A stretch of 64,000 nt of DNA from Enterococcus sp. 9E7_DIV0242 (GTDB lineage: Bacteria; Bacillota; Bacilli; Lactobacillales; Enterococcaceae): the NCBI RefSeq assembly GCF_002140975.2, contig NZ_CP147247.1, positions 1,798,001 through 1,862,000 on the forward strand. The letters run 5' to 3'. Made by a program: the position numbers and the translations under genes. Below the pieces are notes generated by a model. It was not told the DNA's origin, did no database searches, and saw only the letters and a program-made list of their open reading frames with translations. This document shows, one piece after another, positions 1-8,310 of the stretch (positions are counted from its first letter, which is position 1; each line of letters opens with the position of its first letter).

Positions 1-773
1 GCCAACTTTTTCTTTCTCGCCAGCTTTTTCTCTTCTCGTCGAATTTTACGTTCAATTTCTTCTGTCAAACAATCATTATCGATTCGCCGTCCATTAGACA
101 ATACAGCGAGCTCTGAACAACCGAGACTGATTCCCACAGCCTTGTTTGTCTTCTTTTGACAGGCAATTGTCTCTTCGCACAGGATCGATACAAAATATTT
201 TCCAGTTGAGGACTTTGAAATTGTTGCAGATTTTATCTTTCCCTTCACTTCACGATGCATTTTGACTTTTATCAATGATTTTAATTTCGGAATTTTCAAA
301 CAATTTAGACCAACAAACTTTATTGTACCATTTTGATTGTTGGTTGTGTATGACATAACCGGATTTTTTCTTGATTTCATTTTTGGAAAGCCAACATCTT
401 TCCCACTATAAAATCTTTTTAGAGATCGTTCCAAATGAACCTGCGCATTCGCAAGAGCAAGGCTATCGACTTCTTTCAACAACGGATGCTCCCTTTTATA
501 CTTCGCCGGAGTCGGTAAACTCTGCTTCAGCTGAGGATTCTTTTTGGCTTCTCTGTACAGGTTGATTCGATCCTGCAACAAGAGATTATGGACCAGATAA
601 ACACTTGAAAAAGTCTTTTCAAAAAATTCGATTTGAGACGAGGTAGGATAGAGTCTGTATTTACAGGCTTTTAACACTTTCACCAATAACACCACCCTGC
701 GAGAGCGACAATCAGAAGGAGAAACAGCTGACCATTTCAGACAGCCTTGAGCAACCTTCTGATAGACCATCAC
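1..773 (-). CDS. tldR: TnpB-family protein with a dead RuvC-I site; probable RNA-guided repressor TldR (3' end off the window)
   Basis: The visible part is the N-terminal two thirds of an IS200/IS605 OrfB (TnpB): the core starts with the family opening KACKYRLYPT (codons from 668), runs through the oligonucleotide-binding and helical part, and reaches RuvC-I near 105-140. There the usual GIDLG reads GISLG: the codon at 126-128 encodes Ser where the first catalytic Asp should be, so DNA cleavage is not expected. The frame is otherwise open to base 1. Two starts are possible: GTG/ATG at 773/770 behind AAGGA, giving about 30 extra residues, or GTG at 683/677 beside the core. No tnpA is seen. It follows oppF on the same strand. 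Nuclease-dead TnpB proteins next to enterococcal oppF are known as TldR, guide-RNA-directed transcription repressors. The family assignment is firm; the repressor role is inference, because the remaining RuvC residues and the guide RNA lie left of base 1. Confidence 0.82.
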   Translation of the reverse strand, partial: MMVYQKVAQGCLKWSAVSPSDCRSRRVVLLVKVLKACKYRLYPTSSQIEFFEKTFSSVYLVHNLLLQDRINLYREAKKNPQLKQSLPTPAKYKREHPLLKEVDSLALANAQVHLERSLKRFYSGKDVGFPKMKSRKNPVMSYTTNNQNGTIKFVGLNCLKIPKLKSLIKVKMHREVKGKIKSATISKSSTGKYFVSILCEETIACQKKTNKAVGISLGCSELAVLSNGRRIDNDCLTEEIERKIRREEKKLARKKKL

Positions 774-808
774 TCGTAATTCCTTTTTTCAAACATACCA
801 AGAGTAAT

Positions 809-840
809 ATAAAAGCTGAACAAGGATGTCCAGCTTTTAT
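809..840 (-). terminator. Hairpin terminator after oppF (distal)
   Basis: A perfect 10-bp stem (ATAAAAGCTG with CAGCTTTTAT) and 12-base loop lie between oppF and the TnpB-like gene. The 3' arm is U-rich when read on the minus strand, so it can end the opp transcript. Partial readthrough could still express the downstream gene. Confidence 0.6.
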
Positions 841-851
841 AGGATTTTCTA

Positions 852-871
852 CTGAGTGTCGCAACACTCAG
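852..871 (-). terminator. Hairpin just after oppF (proximal)
   Basis: CTGAGTGT and ACACTCAG form a perfect 8-bp stem around a CGCA loop, 25 bases after the oppF stop. There is no long U tract, so it may protect the mRNA 3' end or work with the hairpin at 809-840 rather than terminate alone. Confidence 0.4.
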
Positions 872-895
872 AAATAAATTAAACTAATTTGCCCA

Positions 896-1855
896 TCAAT
901 GAAGTGCTTTTGCCTTTTTATCGGCAATTTTTTGACTGTACATATCGATTTCATCTTCTGCACAATAAACATAGTGTTCCGGTGCTACTTCACGCAGCTG
1001 ACGCTCTTTGCCGTCTTGCGGCTGAGGCTTGTAAACAATCCGTTTACGTGTACGTTCATAGTCTGGATCTGGTAATGGGATAGCTGAAAGCAAGCTCTCA
1101 GTATACGGATGAACACCATAGTTGTAGATATCATCACTTGAACCCATTTCCAACAGTTTCCCACTGTGCATAACACCGATACGGTCACTGATATGTTTTA
1201 CCATGGATAAATCATGGGCGATAAACAAGTAAGTCAATCCAGCTTCTTTTTGAAGATCTTGAAGCAAGTTAACTACCTGTGCCTGAATCGAAACGTCTAA
1301 GGCAGAGATCGGCTCATCACAAATGATGAACTTCGGATCAACTGCTAATGCACGAGCAATACCGATACGCTGACGCTGACCACCTGAAAACTCATGTGGA
1401 TAACGTGATGCGTGGCTTGGATCAAGCCCAACAACTTTCAGTAACTCTTCGACTCTAGCTGTACGTTCTGCATCATTTTTTGCTAATTTATTGATATCAA
1501 TCCCCTCAGCGATGATATCATTTACTTTCATTCTAGGATTCAGTGAAGCATAAGGATCTTGGAAAATCATCTGTACTTCACGACGGAATGCCTGCATTTT
1601 TTCCTTTGAACGGATATTTGCAATATTCTCGCCATCAAAGATGATTTCTCCATCTGTCGGATTGTATAAACGAATAACGCTTCGGCCTGTAGTTGATTTA
1701 CCACTACCGGATTCGCCAACTAATCCAAATGTTTCGCCTTCATAGATATGAAAACTGACATCGTCTACTGCTTTTACTTCATCAGGACGACCAGTATTAA
1801 AATACTGCTTCAAGCCTTTAACATCTAAAAGTAACTTACGTTTTTCTAAATCCAC
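896..1855 (-). CDS. oppF: Oligopeptide ABC transporter ATP-binding protein OppF
   Basis: One of the two ATPase subunits that power oligopeptide import at the inner face of the membrane. The 319-residue protein has Walker A GESGSGKS at 47-54, signature FSGGQ at 156-160, Walker B FIICDE at 176-181 and the C-terminal oligopeptide/dipeptide extension. The start is GTG, overlapping the oppD stop by one base (TAGTG) and preceded by AGGAGG at a good distance, so it is translationally coupled to oppD. It is the last gene of oppBCDF. Two hairpins follow, then the TnpB-like gene. Length and motifs are normal for the family. Confidence 0.95.
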   Translation of the reverse strand: MDLEKRKLLLDVKGLKQYFNTGRPDEVKAVDDVSFHIYEGETFGLVGESGSGKSTTGRSVIRLYNPTDGEIIFDGENIANIRSKEKMQAFRREVQMIFQDPYASLNPRMKVNDIIAEGIDINKLAKNDAERTARVEELLKVVGLDPSHASRYPHEFSGGQRQRIGIARALAVDPKFIICDEPISALDVSIQAQVVNLLQDLQKEAGLTYLFIAHDLSMVKHISDRIGVMHSGKLLEMGSSDDIYNYGVHPYTESLLSAIPLPDPDYERTRKRIVYKPQPQDGKERQLREVAPEHYVYCAEDEIDMYSQKIADKKAKALH

Positions 1856-2919
1856 TAGTTCGCTCCTCCTGTCTCTGAAATATTATGACGCTCTCTGTAA
1901 ATAGCCCAACGTCTTTCGATTTCCGCCGGAGGAGTTACTTTCGGCGCTTGCGGAGCTAACAACCAAGTTGCTGCTCTATGCGTAGGTGATACCTCAAAAT
2001 AAGGAGGTTGTTGTTCTGCATCGATTTTCAATGCGAACTCATTTCTAGGATAGAACGCATCTCCTTTAGGAGGATCCAATAAATCAGGAGGTGATCCTGG
2101 GATCGCATATAGCTTCTCTTCTGTTCCTTCCAATGTTGGCATTGAACCAAGCAAGCCCCATGTATATGGATGCTGCGGGTTGTAGAAGATTTCCTCAGAA
2201 GTTCCCACTTCCACGATTCGTCCACCGTACATAACTGCTACACGATCAGCAACATTCGCCACAACACCCAAGTCATGGGTGATGAAAATGATTGATGTGC
2301 TGATTTTTTGTTGTAGGTCCTTCAACAGTTCAAGAATCTGTGCTTGAATTGTTACATCCAATGCAGTTGTTGGCTCATCGGCAATCAGAACTTCCGGGTA
2401 ACAAATCAATGCAATCGCGATTACGATACGCTGACGTTGCCCACCTGAAAATTGGTGAGGATAGTTTTTCAAACGCTTTTCAGCATTTGGAATACCAACC
2501 AACTTCAATAGTTCAAGTGCTTGAGACAAGCCTTCACTTTTTGAAACTTTATTATGCTTAATCAAAGATTCAGCGACCTGTTTGCCGATCGGCATTGTTG
2601 GGTCCAATGATGTCATTGGGTCCTGGAAGATCATTGCGATCTCTTTTCCACGAATGGTCTGCATTTCTTTTTCTGTCTTTTTAACAATGTCAGATCCTTT
2701 GAAAAGAATCTCACCTTTATGAATATTCGCATTACTGCTCAATAAGCGCATGATTGTTCTGGTTGTTACAGATTTCCCACTACCAGATTCACCAACGATT
2801 GCCAGTGTTTCCCCTTTATGAAGATCAAAGTTCACACCGCGAATGGCATTGACTTTTCCTGCGAATGTATCAAAAGATATATGCAAATCTTTTACTTCTA
2901 ATACTTTTTCCATAGTCAT
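1855..2919 (-). CDS. oppD: Oligopeptide ABC transporter ATP-binding protein OppD
   Basis: The partner ATPase of OppF. Walker A GESGSGKS is at 43-50, signature FSGGQ at 157-161 and Walker B VLIADE at 177-182; the C-terminal part carries the Opp/Dpp family region with the SPPDLLDPP segment. The first ATG (2919) is 5 bases beyond the oppC stop; a second ATG two codons on (2913) is also possible, as the ribosome site is weak (GAAAGAG). Length, 354 residues, is normal. It lies inside the oppBCDF unit and is coupled to oppF by a one-base overlap. Confidence 0.95.
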   Translation of the reverse strand: MTMEKVLEVKDLHISFDTFAGKVNAIRGVNFDLHKGETLAIVGESGSGKSVTTRTIMRLLSSNANIHKGEILFKGSDIVKKTEKEMQTIRGKEIAMIFQDPMTSLDPTMPIGKQVAESLIKHNKVSKSEGLSQALELLKLVGIPNAEKRLKNYPHQFSGGQRQRIVIAIALICYPEVLIADEPTTALDVTIQAQILELLKDLQQKISTSIIFITHDLGVVANVADRVAVMYGGRIVEVGTSEEIFYNPQHPYTWGLLGSMPTLEGTEEKLYAIPGSPPDLLDPPKGDAFYPRNEFALKIDAEQQPPYFEVSPTHRAATWLLAPQAPKVTPPAEIERRWAIYRERHNISETGGAN

Positions 2920-2924
2920 TCACT

Positions 2925-3977
2925 CTACTCTTTCATCTTAGGATCTAAGGCATCACGCAAACCGTCAGCCAGTAAATTGAAACAAATCATAATCACAGAT
3001 AATGTTGCTGCCGGAATCCACATCAGGTAAGGCAAGAATCTGAATGTCTTGTATCCTTCATTCAGTAATGTACCCAGTGAAGCGGTCGGCGGTCTCAATC
3101 CCAATCCAATGAAACTCAGGAATGCTTCGAAGAAGATCGCTGATGGAATACTGAACATCATTTGGACAATGATTATACTTGAAATATTCGGAAGGATGTG
3201 TTTAATGGCAATCTTCAAGCGAGATTCTCCCAAGGTTTGGGCTGCCAAAACAAATTCCTGATCCTTCAATTTCAAGGTCTGGGCTCGAACGATCCGAGCC
3301 ATTGAAATCCAGTTCGTTACCACCATTGCAAGAACAATAGATAAAATTCCTGGATCAAATACAGTAAGCATCAAAATCATAACAACTAAGTTGGGAATAC
3401 CGGAAAGGACTTCTAGAATACGCTGCATCACAGTATCTACACGTCCACCCAGTAACCCTGAAATCAAGCCATAGGTTACCCCGATTGTAATATCAAGAAT
3501 TGCCGCAATAAAGGCGATCAATAATGACACACGTGTCCCCATCATTAAACGACTAAGAACATCACGGCCTAATCCATCTGTCCCGAAATAAAAATTCAGA
3601 TTATCCGGAACTTTTGCTTGTGCATATTTATCGACCACTTGTCCTGCAACAACAGCTTTTCCGTTCAAGCCATCAATAGCATCTAACCCCGGAATTCTCG
3701 GAGGTAAGTTGATATACGAAACATTTTGTTTGGTTGGATCATGTGGAGATACCCAAATTGAACCAATAGAGATGATGATAACGACAATCAAAATAGCCAG
3801 TGAAATAACTGCCGCTTTATTTTTCTTCAAACGGCGCCATGAATCCTGAATAAAATTCAGTGACGGCGCAACGATTCGTTCTCTTTCTTTTGATGTTGAC
3901 GCATCTAAAAGCTGAAACTCATCAGAAGGAATATTTTTAACAGAATCAGGTACTTTGTTCAAATCGATTGTTTCCAT
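2925..3977 (-). CDS. oppC: Oligopeptide ABC transporter permease OppC
   Basis: A membrane permease subunit of the peptide importer, 350 residues. The N-terminal part is cytoplasmic (about 50 residues), followed by a first membrane helix, a large outer loop, and the BPD_transp_1 permease core with the EAA-type loop around LGESRLKIAIKHILPNI. The ATG start overlaps the oppB stop by one base (TAATG) with AGGAGGTG upstream, so translation is coupled. It pairs with OppB to form the channel driven by OppD and OppF. Confidence 0.94.
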   Translation of the reverse strand: METIDLNKVPDSVKNIPSDEFQLLDASTSKERERIVAPSLNFIQDSWRRLKKNKAAVISLAILIVVIIISIGSIWVSPHDPTKQNVSYINLPPRIPGLDAIDGLNGKAVVAGQVVDKYAQAKVPDNLNFYFGTDGLGRDVLSRLMMGTRVSLLIAFIAAILDITIGVTYGLISGLLGGRVDTVMQRILEVLSGIPNLVVMILMLTVFDPGILSIVLAMVVTNWISMARIVRAQTLKLKDQEFVLAAQTLGESRLKIAIKHILPNISSIIIVQMMFSIPSAIFFEAFLSFIGLGLRPPTASLGTLLNEGYKTFRFLPYLMWIPAATLSVIMICFNLLADGLRDALDPKMKE

Positions 3978-4918
3978 TAGCTATTGTCACCTCCTGATAC
4001 ACGAATTCTTGGATCGATCAAGCCATAAAGCAAGTCAACAACCAAAATAACGATAACTAGCATTGTAGAATAAAGGATTGTTACTGCCATAATCGTTGGA
4101 TAGTCATTAGTCATGATCGACTTAACGAATTGTTCCCCAATACCAGGGATCGCAAAAATATTTTCAACAACAAGAGAGCCTGTCATCAAGCCGACAGCCA
4201 AAGGTCCCAATAATGTGATCAACGGGATCAAGCTGTTTCTTAAACCGTGTCTGAACGCCACCTGCCAGCGGCTTAATCCTTTCGCACGAGCTAACTCTAC
4301 ATAATCACTATGTAAGACCTCGACCATCTCGGTTCGAATAAACCTGGCCGAATCCGCCATAGGACTCATCGCCAAAGCAATCGTCGGTAATATTGTAGAA
4401 GCAAAGGTCTCCCATTTTGCGATTGGCAGTATGCCCAATTTCATTGCGAAAATGTATTGAAGCAGTACCGCAAAAACAAAGTTTGGAATAGACCGCCCTA
4501 AAATTGCAAGTAGGGTTGCTAAAGTATCCACCCAGGTATTTTGACGCATTGCTGCGATAATCCCTAATAGAATACCTACAAATGTACCGAATATAATCGC
4601 TTGTCCACCTAATTGTACAGAAGGACCGATACGATTAAACAAGAGTTTCGCTACTGGCTGATTTTTAAATTGGAATGAAATCCCAAAATCACCCACTACA
4701 AGATTTTTTAAATAGATTCCGTATTGAACGATGACCGGTTTGTCCAGACCGGACTGCTTGTTCAACATGGCAATTGTTTCTGGACTTAGTTTTTCCTGGT
4801 TGGTATATGGTGTACCTGGTAATAATTGCATTAGGAAAAACGTAAGTGTTGCGATTAACCACAATGTGATTATCATGAAGAAAACACGTTTAAGAAAATA
4901 CTTCCCAAAACTGTTCAA
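3977..4918 (-). CDS. oppB: Oligopeptide ABC transporter permease OppB
   Basis: The second permease subunit. I place the start at TTG 4918 (first residues MNSFGKYFLKRV), because GGAGG lies 8 bases before it and OppB proteins normally begin just before this first helix. This gives 313 residues. The frame stays open upstream to 5059, but that 47-residue extension has no ribosome site and would overlap the plus-strand gene at 5007. The EAA loop is near ELARAKGLSRWQVAFRH. It is the first gene of oppBCDF and has its own promoter (4967-4995). Confidence 0.92.
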   Translation of the reverse strand: MNSFGKYFLKRVFFMIITLWLIATLTFFLMQLLPGTPYTNQEKLSPETIAMLNKQSGLDKPVIVQYGIYLKNLVVGDFGISFQFKNQPVAKLLFNRIGPSVQLGGQAIIFGTFVGILLGIIAAMRQNTWVDTLATLLAILGRSIPNFVFAVLLQYIFAMKLGILPIAKWETFASTILPTIALAMSPMADSARFIRTEMVEVLHSDYVELARAKGLSRWQVAFRHGLRNSLIPLITLLGPLAVGLMTGSLVVENIFAIPGIGEQFVKSIMTNDYPTIMAVTILYSTMLVIVILVVDLLYGLIDPRIRVSGGDNS

Positions 4919-4940
4919 GAATGACACCTCCGAAATTTTT

Positions 4941-4969
4941 TTGACTTCAACAGCTGTTTTCGATAAAGT
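4941..4969 (+). promoter_or_regulatory. Sigma-A promoter for the DUF3899-like gene
   Basis: TTGACT at 4941-4946 and TAAAGT at 4964-4969 are 17 bases apart and read toward the gene at 5007. It overlaps the oppB promoter on the opposite strand, so the two may interfere. Confidence 0.55.
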
Positions 4970-4995
4970 ATAGACAATAAAACTAATATAGACAA
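4967..4995 (-). promoter_or_regulatory. Sigma-A promoter for oppBCDF
   Basis: On the minus strand, TTGTCT (4995-4990) and TATACT (4972-4967) are 17 bases apart, about 50 bases before the TTG start of oppB. This is the best-scoring promoter I see before oppB and implies that oppBCDF is transcribed separately from oppA. Confidence 0.6.
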
Positions 4996-5006
4996 GGAAA
5001 GAACCT

Positions 5007-5357
5007 ATGAAAAAATTAAAATGGCCATTGGCCACATTTATAATCTCCAGTTTTGGCATTTTTATCTATTTATTTCTAATAAAAAAATCAGTTACTGTCC
5101 AATCCATATCTGATACGTTCTTTATCGTTTCACTTTTCTTTCTCATCATCGGAATTGCACTGTGGATTATGTCCTCAGGATTCTTTGATAATTTCCAATA
5201 CTTTATGAAAAAAGCTTTTCAGCGGAGAAAGAAAAATGAACCGAAAGAATTTATACCATTTTCAGAAATCGGCAACGCCCACCGGCTTTACTGGCTTGAA
5301 ACAGGGGGACTTTTGCTGATTCCAGCTATCGTTTCCTTACTATTTTACTTTTTCTAA
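5007..5357 (+). CDS. Small membrane protein, DUF3899-like
   Basis: A 116-residue protein with membrane segments at about 7-27, 37-57 and 96-115, and a basic cytoplasmic loop (KKAFQRRKKNE) between the second and third. The segment IMSSGFFDNFQYFMKKAF resembles the DUF3899 family of small Firmicute membrane proteins; function is unknown. The ATG has AAGGAAAG upstream. It stands alone on the plus strand between oppA and oppB, with its own promoter, and splits what would otherwise be one opp operon. Membership of the family is from recalled pattern, not a search. Confidence 0.75.
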   Translation: MKKLKWPLATFIISSFGIFIYLFLIKKSVTVQSISDTFFIVSLFFLIIGIALWIMSSGFFDNFQYFMKKAFQRRKKNEPKEFIPFSEIGNAHRLYWLETGGLLLIPAIVSLLFYFF

Positions 5358-5365
5358 GCAAAGAT

Positions 5366-5413
5366 AGCAAGAGGACCGTTGCCTTTTCCTAAGAAGGCAA
5401 GGGTCCTTTTGCT
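5366..5413. terminator. Bidirectional terminator between the DUF3899-like gene and oppA
   Basis: A long hairpin: AGCAAGAGGACC pairs with GGGTCCTTTTGCT, with an inner TTGCCTT/AAGGCAA stem. It lies 9 bases after the plus-strand gene and also beyond the 3' end of oppA on the other strand. Confidence 0.65.
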
Positions 5414-5532
5414 ATATACAGCTTCTGCTAAATTAGCGTGACATACGAGTATTTCCTTTGTTTATACTCTATTCAAAGGAGGCTTTTCATGTGTAGAAAA
5501 TTTAACAGACTTATATAGACAGCTCTTTCAGC

Positions 5533-7215
5533 TTATTCTGAAACGTATGTCCACTTGTAATCATATTGAGCTCCAGCTGGGTGGAAACCAACGTCTTTAA
5601 TCTTCGCAGAGCGCATATGACCTTCTGCTTTTTGATAAAGAGGAATGACACCCATCTCACCTGTAATGATTTTTTCTGCATTTACTAAATCATCCCAACG
5701 TTTTTCAGGATCATTCGCATTTGTTGTTGCAGCAGATTTCAAGTACTCATCATATTCTGTGTTGCTGTAACGTCCACGGTTGTAAGAGTTATCCGTGATG
5801 AACAGATCTAGGAAACTACTTGGATCAACGTAGTCAGCACCCCAGCCGCCCATTACAACATCAAAATCACCTTTATTTGAGCGATCCAGACGTACAGAGA
5901 ATGGTACCGGACTCAATGTTACTTTTACGCCATCCAATGCATCTTGAATCGCACCTTGGATGTATTCTGTTACTTTCTTAGAAGAATCTGTATCAGAAGA
6001 AAGAATGTCAAACTCAAGAGAATCGATATTCAGTTCTTTTTTCGCTTTTTCCCAATGTTCTGCTGCTTTCTTTTCGTCAGAGGTGATATCATCCCCAGCA
6101 TCTTCTACAAAGTCAGCATCTGTATCAGGATTAGTAGACATATCAGCTGGTACTAAGCCTTTCGGAGCTACTGATCCATCACCAAGAATTGAGTTTACCA
6201 ATGCATCGCGATCGATAGAATAAGAAATGGCTTTTCTTAAGTTTTCATTTTTGAATGGTGAATCGTCTTTAATTTGATTTAATTCTAAATATTGTGTTGA
6301 TGCTTCTTTTTGAATTACATATTCAGGGTCTGCTGCCATTTGTTGCGCTAACTCACCTGTAAGGATTACGTCGTCCGCTTGACCGTCTTGGAATAGGTTC
6401 AATGAAGTTGGTGCTTCTTTAACAACACTTATTTTCACTTCATCTAATTGAACAGTATCAGCATCCCAATAGTCTGCATTTTTCTTGTAAGACCATTCTG
6501 TATCTGTACCAGGTCCGTCAAATCCGTCTAGTACAAACGGGCCATTATAAACAGCATTTTCGCTTGTTGCTGCATATTCTTTTCCATGTTGTTCCACGAT
6601 ATCTTTTCTTTGTGGGAAGAATGAAGGGAACGCTAACAGGTAATCAAAGTAAGGCGTTGCTTGCTCAAGTGTGATTTCCAACTCGTAATCACCGATTGCT
6701 TTGATTCCTAATTCTTCAGGTTTCGCTTCGCCATTCGCAATTTTTTCACCATTTTTTACTGGTGCAAACATATACCCATACTCAGAAGCCGTCGCAGGAT
6801 CAACTGTACGCTGCCAGCCATAAACGTAATCTTCTGCTTTTACCGGCTCGCCATCTGTCCATTTAGACTTTTCATTCAGTTTTACGGTATAAACTGTTCC
6901 ATCTTCATTGACTTCAGCCATTTCAGCGGCACCAGCAATGATTACTTTGTTGTCCAAGTCTAATCTGTATAACCCTTCATAAACATTGTTCAACGCAGTA
7001 AAGCTGATTACATCGGTCGCAACTGATAAATCGGCACTAGGCATTTCTTGTTGCTCGATTACACGGAAAATTTGTTCTCCGCTCGCTTTTTTAGTAGAGC
7101 TTGAATCTGCAGATTTTGAATCATCTGTTGAACCACTGCCGCCTCCGCATGCAGTTAATACTCCTACACTAAGTAAAGTGATTGTCCCTAAAGCAAATGA
7201 CTTCTTTAACTTCAT
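5533..7215 (-). CDS. oppA: Oligopeptide-binding lipoprotein OppA
   Basis: The extracellular substrate-binding lipoprotein of the peptide importer, 560 residues, solute-binding family 5. A basic signal (MKLKKS), hydrophobic core and lipobox LTAC place the lipidated Cys at 23, followed by a Gly/Ser-rich linker. The mature domain shows the SBP_bac_5 features, including the VYEGLYRLD and WTDGEPVKAEDYVYGWQR segments. AGGAGG lies 8 bases before the ATG. It is monocistronic here: the plus-strand gene at 5007 separates it from oppBCDF. In enterococci such proteins take up peptides as nutrients and can bind peptide pheromones; which applies here is unknown. Confidence 0.95.
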   Translation of the reverse strand: MKLKKSFALGTITLLSVGVLTACGGGSGSTDDSKSADSSSTKKASGEQIFRVIEQQEMPSADLSVATDVISFTALNNVYEGLYRLDLDNKVIIAGAAEMAEVNEDGTVYTVKLNEKSKWTDGEPVKAEDYVYGWQRTVDPATASEYGYMFAPVKNGEKIANGEAKPEELGIKAIGDYELEITLEQATPYFDYLLAFPSFFPQRKDIVEQHGKEYAATSENAVYNGPFVLDGFDGPGTDTEWSYKKNADYWDADTVQLDEVKISVVKEAPTSLNLFQDGQADDVILTGELAQQMAADPEYVIQKEASTQYLELNQIKDDSPFKNENLRKAISYSIDRDALVNSILGDGSVAPKGLVPADMSTNPDTDADFVEDAGDDITSDEKKAAEHWEKAKKELNIDSLEFDILSSDTDSSKKVTEYIQGAIQDALDGVKVTLSPVPFSVRLDRSNKGDFDVVMGGWGADYVDPSSFLDLFITDNSYNRGRYSNTEYDEYLKSAATTNANDPEKRWDDLVNAEKIITGEMGVIPLYQKAEGHMRSAKIKDVGFHPAGAQYDYKWTYVSE

Positions 7216-7393
7216 TCCCTTTTCCTCCTAAAAAATTCTGTCGTCAATTTTTCTGAAAACTCAGAATTTAATAATTATTTATTGCTATGGGATATAGTTT
7301 ACCTTCATAACATTAAAAAATCAAGAAAAATCTTATGCTATCTTAATAATAAGTCGTGAAACTTTCTTTTTGCTCAGAATTCATCACTAGGAG

Positions 7394-7425
7394 TGTACAT
7401 TATACAATGATTGTCTGATTGTACA
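7394..7425 (-). promoter_or_regulatory. Probable oppA promoter with flanking TGTACA inverted repeats
   Basis: On the minus strand TATAAT (7404-7399) is a perfect -10 box, but the -35 region is poor, which suggests that an activator or repressor matters. TGTACA at 7394-7399 and again at 7420-7425 bracket it symmetrically. The leader between here and oppA also has a small TTCTGA/TCAGAA hairpin at 7251-7266. This is a natural candidate for regulation of oppA. Confidence 0.45.
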
Positions 7426-7538
7426 TCCTCATTTTTCTCACAGAATTAAAAAAACAACTGTGATCATTAGAACGAGAAGGAAATTGTTCTAGTATAATGT
7501 AGGATAAAAAGTGCGAATGAAAGGGAGAGATTATAGAT

Positions 7539-8171
7539 ATGAAAGAAAAAAAACGAATCACACCAATGCTTTCAGGCAATTTGATTGCTGAAATGCCCAC
7601 ATTTGAAGATGAAGCGACCATTGATGCTGTGCTACTCGAAAATGAGGGGCTGTACGAGGCCGATTTCCATCATCTCTTCATCAAAGAGAGCCACATCAAA
7701 AAATTTCAAATGCCAGCTAGTCGGTTGAGTCAATTTGAATGTGTTAATGTTGTTTTTGAACACTGTGATTTTTCCAACTCTGAATGGATTGGTTCCGGCT
7801 TTCATCAGGTAGAGTTTCGCCAATGCAAGCTGACTGGTTGTAATTTTGCGGAAGCTTACTTGAAAGACTGCCTTTTCAGTGACTGCATTCTGGATTATGC
7901 CTCTTTTTCAATGTCTACAATGAAGGTAGTTCATTTTGAAGAATCCAGTTTGAGACAGGCTGAATTCTCTGAGCTGGATTGGCAGCATTTAAAAATGAAA
8001 GATTGCCAACTTACACAGAGTCAGTGGTTTAATACGCCTTTAAAAAATTTGGACTTTTCAGAAAACCAATTTGATACAATTGCTCTTTCGCCTGAATCAA
8101 TTCGGGGAATGATCGTGAATGCCGAACAAGCGTTGACAATCGCGGAAACATTGGGAATCATTCTCAAGTAG
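7539..8171 (+). CDS. Qnr-like pentapeptide repeat protein
   Basis: A 210-residue protein built mostly of tandem pentapeptide repeats (A/C/S-D/N-L/F-X-X), for example CNFAEAYLKDC and ADFHHLFIKES, expected to fold as a right-handed beta-helix that mimics DNA. Length and position next to mvaK1-mvaD-mvaK2-fni match the chromosomal E. faecalis Qnr protein (about 211 residues), which protects DNA gyrase and lowers quinolone susceptibility when expressed. A GGGAGAG ribosome site precedes the ATG, and a TATAAT lies at 7493-7498. The Qnr activity here is inferred from synteny and family, not shown. Confidence 0.8.
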   Translation: MKEKKRITPMLSGNLIAEMPTFEDEATIDAVLLENEGLYEADFHHLFIKESHIKKFQMPASRLSQFECVNVVFEHCDFSNSEWIGSGFHQVEFRQCKLTGCNFAEAYLKDCLFSDCILDYASFSMSTMKVVHFEESSLRQAEFSELDWQHLKMKDCQLTQSQWFNTPLKNLDFSENQFDTIALSPESIRGMIVNAEQALTIAETLGIILK

Positions 8172-8310
8172 CTGTTATTTTATTCCTAAAAACTGTGGAA
8201 ATCCCCAGTTGACGGGCTTAACGTTTTCTTTAGAAATGAGCGAAAGAATTTTACTTGCTTTCCCTTTTTCGATAAACTAATGAAGGTTAACTATGTGAAA
8301 TCTACGGAGT

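Noticed and set aside
1..895. Active IS200/IS605 insertion sequence
   Set aside because: No tnpA, no recognisable element end on the right side, and a substituted catalytic residue argue against an active transposon, though the left end cannot be seen.
4919..5059. 47-residue N-terminal extension of OppB
   Set aside because: No ribosome site at 5059, overlap with the plus-strand gene, and a strong GGAGG in front of TTG 4918 where the family normally begins.
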